The notes beneath the pieces were generated by a model. It made no database searches. It had not been told where the DNA came from and saw nothing but the letters and a program-made list of their open reading frames with translations. A DNA stretch of 64,000 nucleotides, taken from Cladochytrium replicatum (taxonomy: Eukaryota > Chytridiomycota > Chytridiomycetes > Cladochytriales > Cladochytriaceae). The stretch lies in NCBI GenBank assembly GCA_025526935.1, contig JAHLKD010000042.1, forward strand, positions 310,001 to 374,000. Direction: 5' to 3'. Positions 9,517 to 19,840 of the stretch are shown one piece after another. The position numbers were made by a program, and so were the translations under genes. Numbering within the stretch: position 1 is the first letter of the stretch; each line of letters begins with the position of its first letter.

Positions 9517-10884
9517 CGCAGGAGAGGGAAAAGACAGGTCCTTCTAACGCCGAAAAACTTAAGAAGAGAATAAAGAACTCAGAGCACCAAAGATCTAAGA
9601 ACGCGTTGCAAATAGCAACAGATCATCCTAGACAGACTACTGAGTGACCTGAAGTCGATTTCAGAAGCAGTAGGCTGGTTCGCTTGCTCCCAGTGTTCGG
9701 ACTTTGCCTTGCAGATTGCTGTAGAAGCAAGGACAGTAACTTGAAGGTTATTTTACTTTCAGGACAAAGGTCAACACTGGAAATTCATCTTCATTGCTGA
9801 AGCGAGGTGGTGTGGGTGGGTGTTGATGACGGGGGTCATCGATGTTGTCAGTTGGGGTTCTTGGACCTGAAGTTAGGAGTGTGTATTGTTGGACGTATTT
9901 CGTGCTCTGTTTTTGGGTATTGCATTGTTATCGGCTCGCCGCTGTGATTGTGGATGGACGTTGACGTTCAAGAGGTCACCATTTGCTGAAGACGTGATAA
10001 AAATTTACCATAAAAAGATCAATTTGTATAACTTTCTACCACTAACTTTTCCATTTGAAGTACAGGCAATCTTTTCGAGCAATGTGTTTTATTCGATCAT
10101 ACAAATAATTCTCCAATTTGGTTTGAAACTGTTGTGTTTGATATGTGGAAACGAGGATAAACACCCAAATTCCTCGCAGAGAACAGCGGTTTGGGGAAAG
10201 GGCCAGGACGTTGATATTACGACCATTGGGGAGCACCAGAGAGACTCGAGTGTGCTACGCGATGGGCGGCACGAGTGGGAATGGTCATAAGTGAAATGTG
10301 GAAGAAGAGTGGAACGAACCTGTGTGTTGGCAGCTATCCCGGTAAGCAGAAAAGGTGCTCAATAGCTAAAAATCACACTAAACCAGCTCTGTAGCCGACG
10401 ACAGGGGATGGTGTTCGACTGTGCTGTTGGTGCCGGTATGGATGGTGTGGAAGACGAAGGCGACGGGCGATAGACTCAGGTAAACAGCTCCCTTGTCTCA
10501 CTTACGAGACCAGAAGAATACTATCCTGAATCCAGAGGTGATGCCTTGTGGTCAGTTGGGGTTGGGATGCGGATAGCGACGGACTTAGTAATTTTGAGAG
10601 GTTCCACCTTAAACAAGTTCAGTATGAAAGCAAGTTTGCAACTCATAGACAGAAAGGGAATGGAAAGAAAGTACACCTGGTAAGCAATATAAGAAGAGGG
10701 AATACAAGAAATACTAAGCACAGACCCCTGGGTAAAGCAGGAAAAAACAAGACTAAGAGAAGAAAGAACACATAACTGTTGCCAGGATGTTGTCCAAGTA
10801 GAATCCAGAAGCTGTCCTAAGAGGTCGAATTTGGTTGGCCCGCAAGTTCCACGTAATACTGTCCAGGTGCGAGTGCTGGGCACT

Positions 10885-11050
10885 GGGCAGAGCTGCGAGA
10901 ACAGACATCTTGAAAAACTGGATTGGTGGAAATAGAGTGGGCTGAAACTAGTGGACAGAAGAAGCTTTGGACCGTTTGCGCAGAGCTGGACGTCTTGAGG
11001 AACTGGATGGGTGGAAATCAAGTGGACCGGAGGTTAGGAACAACTCGCGT
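10885..11050 (+). pseudogene. Relic of ankyrin-like WW repeats
   Basis: Plus strand reads ENRHLEKLDWWK-stop-SGLKL, then in another frame RLEELDGWKSSGPEVRNN. Two adjacent units of the WW-repeat family with a stop and a frameshift. Confidence 0.6.
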
Positions 11051-11804
11051 TGTTGCTGGTGCTCGAGGGTTAGTTGTCTTATGCTCTGAACACCATCGGC
11101 AAAGGGACAATGGGGTGATGCAATTGCCGTTGCTGTGCAGGATGGAACTGCTGTTGCGAATGATTGTGCTGAAATTGCCTTTCTTGTGAAGATGGATTTG
11201 CTGCTGGGAATATGGGCTATTGAACAAAGGGTTGTTCTAGTGCTGTTGGGAATCATTGGGCAGTTGAAGGAGCTGCCGTTCTGGCTGGTTATGGTATCAC
11301 CATTGGGAATCATTCAGCTATTTGACGAATTGCCGTTCTGTTTGGTTATGGAATTGCGAATCATTGGGATGTTGGAGGAGTTGGTGTTAGGTGACTCCCA
11401 TTTGAAGCTGACTTGCAGTATTGCCACGTTCCAGACTTTAGGCGTCACTGGCCCGTCGCTCTGGATGTGAATGTGAGCATGGACGTTGGTTTTATTGCCA
11501 GAGGGTTCGTTGTGGTAAGTTAGACTCACATTTTTAGAAGAAAATTTCAACGTTGGTCGTTTTGGCTGATGATGTGTGTTATTTGTTTTAATACCACGCG
11601 TGCGTGTGGATTGTGGCAGTTGGAAAAGGCAAGGCTGTGAAACTAGATTGCACTTCCAACACTAGCGGAAGGCAAAGTTGACATACTGAGGTGGTGGATC
11701 ATACAGCACTTGACGTAAACGCAGAGTCCCATAGATGATACATTCGCAAAAGGACTGTTAGCCATTCTCACAGTGCTGGCTATCAGGCAGATATCTGTCC
11801 GAAA
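11051..11804. other. Imperfectly repetitive spacer (TTGGGAATCATT / GCCGTTCTG motifs)
   Basis: Between about 11130 and 11390 words such as CTGCCGTTCTG, GGTTATGG, TGGGAATCATT and GAAGGAGCTG recur at irregular spacing, giving Asn/Ser-rich minus-strand translation. A minus-strand ORF at 11314-11550 has no recognisable domain. No gene is claimed. Confidence 0.4.
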
Positions 11805-12640
11805 TTACTGTATCACAACTGGATAAATCAATTGAAACCCTAGAATCACTGAATGGCTGTACTTGGTCAAGAAGTCAGTGACACTCTTGTGCATAAACTT
11901 GATTGCTCCACTTGACATTATCTCAATCAAAAACCGTCGTAGCTCGGTTGATACAATGGTTTCTTCCATATTGAGCAGCTCTGCCAATGCATTCAGAGTA
12001 ACAGGTACTCTGAAAACACAGAGCACTCTCCTGAAGTTCTCAGCTGATCCTCCAGTATTTTGGAGCGCATTTTCTAACAGCTGCTGACGCATTGAGTCAA
12101 TACCTCCACCTTGTGCTGATATGATAGACATGGCCCCGTCTTCAGTTTGTGGAGATTTTGATCTGATCAGGTCACAAACCAGCCTCATCCATACAAAAAC
12201 ACCCTCTGCTGCAGCACTGAGACGGTAAACTGCTTTCATCCAGCGGCCTTTTATTTGATGTTAAGCTTCTCGTCACTGGAAGGCCAGAGCCTGGTGTTTA
12301 CCTCATGCTCCATGATATCTACTGCACAGAGCTCCGCCCAACAGATGACGACAACTTGAAGGACATCAAAATCTACAAACACGAGCGCCTGAAAATCTAT
12401 CTTGGGATTCTTTGGAGTCTTGTTGGTGGAGTTTGCAAGAGCTGACAATAATGTCCTCCGGCTTTTGTACCAGCTTCTCCACATTCATCAAGTGCATCTA
12501 AAATGCACAATCTTCTCACTGGCTTCATTTTGAGCATAATGGTATTGTAGGGGCTGAAGCACGAGTTTTTCAAATTTGGTTAGCACGTCTTGGTCTAACA
12601 GTGAAATTTGGAACTCTCATCTTGCGCTCAAAGGTCCTTT
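11805..12640 (-). pseudogene. Decayed NACHT (STAND) NTPase, Walker B to winged-helix part
   Basis: Reading down the minus strand: LTKFEKLVLQPLQ near 12580, then the Walker B signature CILDALDECGEAG near 12500, then stops and frame changes over 12250-12480, and then a 144-residue open stretch (12239-11805). That stretch reads AAEGVFVWMRLVCDLI ... LCVFRVPVTLNALAELLNME ... KFMHKSVTDFLTKYS, the typical winged-helix and H-x-S-x-x-D-F-L segment that follows NACHT domains in fungal NLR-like proteins. The P-loop half and any sensor repeats are missing. NACHT NTPases of fungi act in non-self recognition or regulated cell death; this copy cannot. Confidence 0.65.
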
Positions 12641-12957
12641 AGGAAGGTGCAAATGTGTGTATCAATATATTGACTGCACAGTACATTTAATATCTCATCC
12701 ACGATCGCATCGTCAAACCCGATCTCAACACCAGACTCGTGACACTCTACACGTAGCGTATGTTGAGGTAAGTTGATTGAACTCTTACGTTAATTCAATC
12801 ATATCATTTCGCAGATCTAGTCACTTCCGAGTTGCTGATTGCTTCATTTCACTTCGTTAACCTGTCCTAATTAATTCAAGGAACCATAAATGCAACAGGT
12901 AAAGGCCGTGGAAGCTCACAAATCCGACACGATCTCCTCGTTGGGATCACCTGGTGG

Positions 12958-13060
12958 TTCTCACAGTCCACTGACGGGCAACAAGAACTTCTTCCCTGGC
13001 GCATACCAGGCCAATGCCAACGGACTCGTCGAATTTAAACCAAGTTCCCTGGCGCAGAAT
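12958..13060 (+). pseudogene. Fragment of a second intradiol dioxygenase
   Basis: Reads PLTGNKNFFPGAYQANANGL and VEF, then shifts one frame to TKFPGAELNFYNK. The intact gene 900 bp downstream has PLTDNLNFFRGAYPTNKNGI and VEFATQFPG at the equivalent place, so this is the metal-site exon of a duplicated copy with a frameshift. It lies directly upstream of the intact gene's start codon. Confidence 0.65.
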
Positions 13061-13172
13061 TGAATTTCTACAACAAATTGATCAGTGATTTCCCACACCA
13101 CTCCCTGCATGATGAGCATGGCGCAATTGCAATTATCGCAGTTCACACGTTCAACACGTACAACCACACGAT

Positions 13173-14540
13173 ATGGAAAAAGCATTGCTGCTGATCCTCG
13201 CACTGCTGCTGTCGAACGTGGCCGCTCACGGTCCAGAGTTCCTCTCCTCGTATGGGAGACTCGTCAAACGCGCTCACGTAGATGCTGCATCCAACTGCGC
13301 GAACGCAAACACATTTGCCTCCGCGCTCACACAATCGCGTATGCGGAGGATGAAGCTCGCCAAGAGGGACTGGGATCCGACGTACTCTACCATCCAGGTT
13401 TGTCATCGAGTATTTCTGTTATATTTGCTGATGCCCGCCAGAACACGACATGTGTGCTCAACCCGGAGGTAACCGAGGGACCGTACTGGATTGCAGGAGA
13501 GCTGGTTCGACAGAATGTTACGGATGAGGAACCCGGATTCCCATTGCTTCTGGACATGGGCGTGATGGTAAGAAACTGCTGCTCGTTTGATGGGGTCGTC
13601 GATAGATCAATTGCTTGTTGAAGGATGTGAACACATGCGAACCCATCCCCGGCGCGTACATTGAGGTAATTGAAGTAAACTGAGTTTAATCATTTGTGCT
13701 GATCCAACAAATATATAGATTTGGTGAGTTATATTTGCAAAATGACCTCATACGCAATTGACTATGTTTGTTGCTGATAACTAGGCACTGCAACGCTACA
13801 GGTACGTCATTCTTTAAATTACATTGAGGGGTGCTAAAGTTAGTTTCAAGGATTCTACAGCGGCTACACCACTGCGACGCTTGATCCTCCCCCGGGCGCA
13901 CCTCCAGGAGTTCTCCCCGGTCGTCGTCGAGGACATGCCCCTCTTACTGACAACCTTAACTTTTTCCGCGGTGCGTATCCAACCAACAAAAACGGAATCG
14001 TCGAGTTTGCGACCCAGTTCCCCGGTTACTATGAAGGTCGAACAACCCACATTCATTTGATGGTCACCTTGAATCCGACCGTCCACGCGAACGGGACCGT
14101 TACTGGTGGTAAAACTGTCCACATCGGACAAATCTTTTTCGACACCAAAATAAAGGTAATCAAGTTCCACAAGCTTGTAAAGTTATCTGAATATCTGTGT
14201 TTCTTAGGATAAAGTGTTTGAACTGGCTCCATATGCGACCGACCGACCGGACAAAGAAGTCACCAATGAGGACGACGAAATTTTCCTGCAGGAATCGGAG
14301 AATGGTAACAACCCGATCGTATCGTTGGTCAGCTTGGGCGATTCGATCGAGGATGGGTTCTTGGGTTACATCACGATTGGAGTGAACCCAGATTTTGACA
14401 TCCGTAGATCAAGGGCACCGCTTTATGGCAGCCCAGTGCAAGTGTGGAGGGCAAAGTTCTGGATCCAGGCGACGCAGAGACTCCGTGACTGGAGGGATTT
14501 CGTGATTGGGGTGTTCCAACTCAAGGGGAGAGCTGATTAG
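13173..14540 (+). CDS. Secreted intradiol ring-cleavage dioxygenase
   Basis: Seven exons (13173-13397, 13442-13567, 13624-13665, 13719-13723, 13785-13801, 13851-14155, 14208-14540) give 350 residues. The protein opens with a signal peptide (MEKALLLILALLLSNVAAHG). Family marks are VLNPEVTEGPYWI, the spliced IEIWHCNATGFYSGY, PLTDNLNFFRGAYPT, and FPGYYEGRTTHIHLM, which holds the Tyr and two His iron ligands near residue 200. Exons 4 and 5 are only 5 and 17 nt and together rebuild the conserved IWHCNATG. Such proteins use non-haem Fe(III) to cleave catechol-type rings; extracellular fungal members are linked to aromatic compound breakdown. The substrate cannot be read from sequence. Confidence 0.88.
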
Positions 14541-14788
14541 GTTAAGATTCGTTGCAATTTTTCAGAATTTGAGCAAGTGTGAAGTTCGAATGTCTGGGGT
14601 TGACTTGATTTGATGTCGTTCATATATCCACATTTCACATTTTGTGTTTTCAAGGGTACAGCCCACTGCGCCTGGTCCGTAGTCCGTAGTCCGTAGTTGT
14701 GGCACGGGCTTGCTTGATCTTGGCTTATGACCCAACCACATTCCTGCCCCGTCTGAACTTTCCAACTGATCTCGGGAAGCACACAAGA

Positions 14789-16804
14789 ATGACAGCCGAT
14801 CTCGTACTCTATCACTACAGCGGGTCCACCGCAGACATCACCCTTCGAATTCTGAATCTCCTGGGAGTTCCATTCGATTTGATCTCAATTGAATCAAAAG
14901 CTGGCGACTTGAAGACAGCCTCTTACTTGGCTCTCAATCCGAACGGCCTCGTTCCGCTTCTCGTCCATAAAGGAACCCCGATCTTCGAATCTGCCGCAAT
15001 CACAATCTACCTCGGCGAGACTTTTGGAGAGGCGCGCGACCTCTTTCCTTCACGTGGGCCTCTGCGCGGAGAAGCACTCAAATGGATCGTGTGGGGAACT
15101 GCGACGCTTTCAAACAGGCTTTGGACTTTGTATGGGTCGAAATCGGACAAGGATCTCGAGGCTGTGTCTGAAGCGATGAGGGTTCTCGATAATGAGCTGA
15201 AGAACAAGGAGTTTCTTCTCGGGTCAGAGTATTCGATCGTGGACACCCACGTTGCTGAGATCGTCGGCTGGATGAGCCACACTAGTTTGGACATGAACCA
15301 GTTCAAAACTGTCGCCTCGTATTGTGAGCGGTGCAAGAACAGGGTTCTGGAGGATGTCAACATGGATACAGCTGAGAAGAAAAGCAGCAACGCGTTCATC
15401 GACGCTTTTGACACTGTCGTATTCGATGCTCCCCCCGCAAAGGTTTGAGCAACTTGACTGAGGTTACTTTCGTCGCTAAAATCCACGTGTGTAGGTTTAC
15501 GCTCTCTTAACCGAATCCAACGAGTTTGCAACATGGTCTGGGACTCATGCAGCTATTCCCCACCAGCACGGAGTCGAGTTCAAAACCCATGGCGGTAACT
15601 TCCTCTTCAAATTCGTCACCTGTATCACCGACAAAATGATCGTCGCTCATTTCCGCGAAGAGAGGTGGGAGTGGGATGGATTCGCAACTGTGATGTTTGC
15701 ACTGATCGCGACCGGGTCTTCCAAAACGACTTTGAACTTTTCTATCTACGGCGTGCCCGGTGGTGATCCCGAGAAGAAGCAACACGTCCAAGCATGGCAA
15801 GAAAGCTTTTTTGAACCCATGAAGGCGTACCTGAAACGAGGCGCTCCTGCACCGTTTTGTGGTGTGGATATCCAAGTCAAAGACTTGAACCGCGCGGAAA
15901 GGTTCTACAAGACGACCTTCAATTGGACTTTCACGGAGATGCCTGAAAAGGTAGGCAGTACTGACGAAAGAATTTATTTTACTGGACATGGCGCAAATGG
16001 TATTGTTTCTTGATAAATCGAATTATCTTTTGAAATTTGACACATTTCTTCCCTTTAGCCCTTGGTGGCCGCTTAACAACGGATCCGCACAGCATTCGCC
16101 CGTACATCAACGTGCAGAATCTTGATGAAACGCTCAAACTAGTGAAGTCCAAAGGCGGCGAGCTGGTTACTGAAGTACTTCCCGCCGGAGACGACGGACA
16201 TTATTGTTCAATCAAGGACCCCGAAGGAAACATCGTTGGGCTCTTCTCGCAAAAGCCACCAGCCCCCGATCTCGCATTCTACCATATACCGTACACCACA
16301 TCCGGTATATGTCTCGAAGTGATTCAAGTCCTTGGGGTCCCCTTTGAGCTCAAGAAGCTCGACTCGAAAGCTGATACGAAGGCGAAAGAGTACCTTGCCT
16401 TGAACCCAAACGGCCAGGTGCCCCTTCTCGTCCACAAAGGCATTGCTATTTTCGAGTCCGCTGCGATCACGATCTATTTGGGCGAGACTTTTGGAGTCGC
16501 GAAGGGCTTGTTCCCGCCGCCTGGTCCGACGAGGGGAGAAGCGCTCAAGTGGATTGTATGGTCTAGTGTTACGCTCGGTGGTGCGACAATGAAGGAGGAT
16601 GCGGAGGGCGTTGTGAAGGCGATGAAGATCTTGGACGCGGCGCTGGATGGAAAGGGGTTCATGATGGGAGATTATTCTTTGGTGGATGCCCATGTTGTGT
16701 CGATTGCTTTTTGGGTTCAGATGACTGACTTGGTTGATTTTACGACGTTGAAGAGGATTCCGGCTTGGATGGATGTTTGCATCAAGAAGCAGAGGCCGTC
16801 TTGA
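14789..16804 (+). CDS. Four-domain GST-SRPBCC-VOC-GST fusion protein
   Basis: Exons 14789-15442, 15495-15999, 16059-16804 give 634 residues. Residues 1-190 form a glutathione S-transferase with thioredoxin-fold and all-helical halves (LALNPNGLVPLLV, then FESAAITIYLGETF). About 195-340 form an AHSA1-like SRPBCC/START domain (VYALLTESNEFATWSG, then TLNFSIYGVPGGDPEKK and AWQESFFEPMKAYLK). About 341-460 form a vicinal-oxygen-chelate (glyoxalase/bleomycin-resistance) domain (VDIQVKDLNRAERFYKT, IRPYINVQ, and IKDPEGNIVGLF). About 461-634 form a second GST (LALNPNGQVPLLV, then FESAAITIYLGETFG). Both GSTs share long stretches, suggesting internal duplication. Together they suggest binding and glutathione-linked detoxification of a hydrophobic or reactive metabolite; this is inference. 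The 3' end overlaps the SCP2 exon on the other strand. Confidence 0.85.
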
Positions 16805-16879
16805 ACACGGTGTCCAGCTTGGTCGCGAGCATCATGTTGCCCTTGACCTTCAGCTTGCCCGACATGAACGCCTTCTGGC
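16782..16879 (-). pseudogene. Orphan last exon of an SCP2 sterol-carrier domain gene
   Basis: Minus strand, after an acceptor TTACAAG, reads GQKAFMSGKLKVKGNMMLAT and KLDTVFKTASAS then TGA. This is the unmistakable C-terminal hydrophobic-pocket segment of SCP2 domains (peroxisomal lipid carriers and multifunctional enzymes). No upstream SCP2 exon can be found on the minus strand as far as 17150. Its last 23 bases overlap the end of the GST fusion gene. Either a gene relic, or a last exon with a very distant partner. Confidence 0.6.
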
Positions 16880-17147
16880 CTTGTAATTGCAAATAAATAC
16901 AAAGAAAGGGGGAGATCATCAGCGAGAGAGTGAGAATGTGGGCAGGGGGGAGTGGAGAGAGAGACGGTGGGGAAGCACCAGCGACGGATCTGCAGCGAAC
17001 GTAAGCCGGATGATAGAGATTTTAGCAGAACACGCAAGGCAAATTATCATGTCGCTCAATCAATGACATAGCTGCTTGTCATCAGGTACCTCGGCTGGCC
17101 GGCTGGCCGATGTAGATTTTAGCGTATCTAACCAAATCTTAAATTCT

Positions 17148-17381
17148 CTACAGATCCTCTGTCCAGTTTAATAACTGAATTTGTTTCATGAAACACCTGG
17201 ATGGAAGGGAGTCGATGACTCTGCGATACGTTTTTAGGAATAGATCCTGAACAACGTAGATCGGAAGCGAAGGGAGCTTTGCGTAGAGCATTGGAGATGT
17301 AATTCGAATGGTACCGTTGTGGACTGGCCGAGCGACGCTCGATCTGTTAACTCTTATCTCCTTTTTGGTCCAAATCGCCAC
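17148..17381 (-). pseudogene. Relic of an NAT-like N-terminus
   Basis: Minus strand LYAKLPSLPIYVVQDLFLKT and YRRVIDSLPS parallels YSELPFSEILDPFLETYLRV in the NAT-like pseudogene at 33617. Only this start region is preserved. Confidence 0.45.
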
Positions 17382-17389
17382 GTCGTGCT

Positions 17390-17765
17390 GCCGTCTTCAG
17401 CGGCCATTGACACGATCTCCCGGAGGACCAGAACCGGATGCACACGAGCTGGTTCATTTTTCCAGGCATTCAAGCTCGATATCCACCTAGAAGCAACTCC
17501 TGTCTCCGCGCGGGTCCGGAAGCCTCACAATGAACGAATAAGTGTGTTTCCAAAGCGAAGTTGTTCGCATGGCAGTAGCCGCCTAGCGCTTTTCCTGGTT
17601 GATGACAACAGATTTGAGGTGGGATGGAGGAAGAGATCCGTCAGCTGGAAGACCTTTGGTGACTCCGAGATAAGTTTCGAGGAATGAATCCTGAGCAGCT
17701 GAGATCAGAACACAAAGACTATGGAAGAAATGGGCAAGAGAAAAATTTGTGCCAGGAGTAAACAA
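17390..17765 (-). pseudogene. NAT-like relic lacking its middle
   Basis: Begins like an NAT-like start (ISAAQDSFLETYLGVTKGLP then ADGSLPPSHL). It jumps directly to a degraded C-terminal part, LPDPRGDRS and VDIELECLEK with stops, matching DPRGNRFYMWVDEDIEFDRL of the intact gene at 18761. The catalytic-triad region between them is deleted. Confidence 0.5.
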
Positions 17766-17809
17766 AAATTACTCTCTGTTAAATGAAGGAATGCAACAAT
17801 CACCAAATG

Positions 17810-18755
17810 GACTCCACCTGAACTCATCTACCGCATCCTCATCCTGCTCGGGTACTCGGGCAAATGAACCGAAGCTTGCATTTAAAGCTGCAACACTTTT
17901 AAGAAGACGTCATGTCCAAGTCGAACACGACTCAACAGAATCACCCATTGGGGCAAGGCAAGCCAGTATGGCCAACGTCGGCGCTCTCGATCTGCTCCTT
18001 CAGTGCCCGCACTCCTCCAAAATATCTCACACGGCAATGAAATAAGCTAGTGAACACGGACACGTCGTCGACATTCTTGAATGGTGGAAATCGGGCGGCG
18101 TACTTGATGGGAAGAAGTCGAGCGGACCCGAACTGGAGTGGGGAGTGGACGGCGCTAGCGATGGACGGTGCGAGCTGGTGTGGACATGTTGCGGCTCTCG
18201 ATTTGTGGAAAACGAGCGGACTGGAGCTGAGGTATGGCGATGACGTATTAGGGAGATGCAAGCATGTCGGGACAAGTCTCGGTGCTGGATTGGTGGAAAT
18301 CCAGCGGACTTGAAATTCACTGGAACGAGCGCGCCATGGACTTGGCAAGCTGCAAGGGCCACGTGGCGGTGCTGGAATGGTGGAAAGCGAGCCGGTAGAG
18401 CTTCGTTGGAGCCAGCAAGCGATGAACTAGGCTAGCGCGTCTGGCTTTCCGGAAGTGTTTGAACGGTGAAAAAATAGTGGATTGGAGCTGAAGTGGAGTC
18501 ATTTTGCGTTGGACGACGCGAGTGCGAATGGTGTCTGGATGTGCTCGATTGGTGGAAAGGGAGCGGATTGGAGATGAAGTGGATCACGGTGGCGATTACG
18601 AGAGCAATTCGGAATCAAGATCTGCAGGTACTTGATTGGTGGATATCGAGTGGATTGGAACTCCGATGGAGTGATGACGCCGGGTAGCACTTGACTATGC
18701 GAAATTCAGGGGTCATGAGGATGTAGTGGAGTGGTGGGATGGATGTCGATGGTGT
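17810..18755 (+). pseudogene. Decayed F-box plus ankyrin-like repeat gene
   Basis: Plus strand starts with PPELIYRILILLGYSGK-TGA (F-box-like), continues in other frames with VGALDLLLQCPHSSKISHTA, then GHVVDILEWWKSGG, VAVLEWWKASR, CLDVLDWWKGSGLEMKW and LQVLDWWISSGLELRW. Several stops (TGA, TAG) and frame changes interrupt it. The segment ALDLLLQ...SNKTSH/SSKISH plus EWWKSGG is shared almost word for word with the pseudogene at 53990-54953, so these two descend from one distinct subfamily. Confidence 0.75.
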
Positions 18756-18760
18756 GAAAC

Positions 18761-19840
18761 TCAAGAGATGAGTGAGCAATAGATCATGAAAAACTTAAAA
18801 ACCTCCTCAGTGAATTCTCCACTGTATTCGCCAGTCGTGATTGTCAAACCTCCAAATCCATTCCAAAGCGCACCGTCATCTCTCGGCGAAAAATCTTCCA
18901 GTGTGTGCACGGTGTAATTCTCCACTTCTTCGCCCTCAGGGTTCCTCGCGACGACCTTCCACCCATTCGACTCTTTCCCAACCACCATGATCCCACCGCC
19001 ATTTTCGGTCACCATCGCCACCAGCTCGTTCTGATCTCCCGGTGGGCACCTGGACGGGATACACACGCGTCGGTTCATCCTTTCCAAACGATCGAACTCG
19101 ATATCCTCGTCGACCCACATGTAGAACCTGTTTCCGCGAGGATCCGGGTCGCGCGAATTCAGCGATTCATTTGTGTTGTTCGATTGCAGTGCAGGCGTTT
19201 CCTTCTCCGCATGGCGATAGAAAAGGACCCATCTGTACGTGTTCGACCACTCGACCAGATCGATCAGTACGGATCTGCCGGCCCTGGCTCTCCCCGTTGC
19301 GGCGCGACGGAACGGGACGGGTTCGATGGGGCTGTAGTATATCCCGCCGACATCGCAGAGCCACCAGCTCGCGCATTCGGGAACGTCCGACCGTGGGGTT
19401 TCGAAAGGGCCGAGATCGGACCCGTCGTCAGTTCCCGTCGGCGGGATCCCGACGATGAGGAGCAGGTGCGACTCGGGACGCTCGAGAGCGGATTCGTGGG
19501 AGGACGAGGAGAGGATGACGGTTGCGGAGCGGAGCAGGACAGTGAAGCCTAGAGCTGAGAGGGCTGCGGCTAGGAGCAGGTTGTTCTCGAGGCAGTAGCC
19601 GCCGTACCGCTTGACGAGGAGTTTGGAGTGGAGAGAGGGGAGGTGGATTGTGGGGTTGGTGTTGGTTGCGGGGTCGTCAGGGTCGACGGAAGAGAAACGG
19701 GCAGAGATTGTTGCGCGGGGGTAGTGGGCACCGAGGTTAGAGTAAGGGATGTGTTTTGATTGGTGGGCAACGACGGATCTTAGAGTGCAGAGGGAACGGG
19801 GAGGCAGAGAGCGGTCTGAGGGAAGGAACCAGATGTACAT
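18761..19840 (-). CDS. Arylamine N-acetyltransferase-like protein
   Basis: Single-exon minus-strand frame of 359 residues. The NAT catalytic triad is present in order: Cys83 in RYGGYCLENN, His125 in ESHLLLIV, and Asp163 in WWLCDVGGIYY. NAT enzymes transfer acetyl from acetyl-CoA to arylamines or related amines through the Cys. The usual DVGFG is DVGGI here, so substrate handling may differ. The family-like sequence continues upstream of the first ATG (PPVPDPFLESYL just before MYIW), so the true start, perhaps with a small first exon, may lie near 19900. The C-terminal third after residue 190 is poorly conserved with textbook NATs but is shared with the pseudogene at 33617. Confidence 0.7.
   Translation of the reverse strand: MYIWFLPSDRSLPPRSLCTLRSVVAHQSKHIPYSNLGAHYPRATISARFSSVDPDDPATNTNPTIHLPSLHSKLLVKRYGGYCLENNLLLAAALSALGFTVLLRSATVILSSSSHESALERPESHLLLIVGIPPTGTDDGSDLGPFETPRSDVPECASWWLCDVGGIYYSPIEPVPFRRAATGRARAGRSVLIDLVEWSNTYRWVLFYRHAEKETPALQSNNTNESLNSRDPDPRGNRFYMWVDEDIEFDRLERMNRRVCIPSRCPPGDQNELVAMVTENGGGIMVVGKESNGWKVVARNPEGEEVENYTVHTLEDFSPRDDGALWNGFGGLTITTGEYSGEFTEEVFKFFMIYCSLIS

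Noticed and set aside
18905-19552. 215-residue plus-strand ORF opposite the NAT-like gene
   Set aside because: Arg/Pro-rich shadow frame; the minus strand carries the catalytic triad in order.
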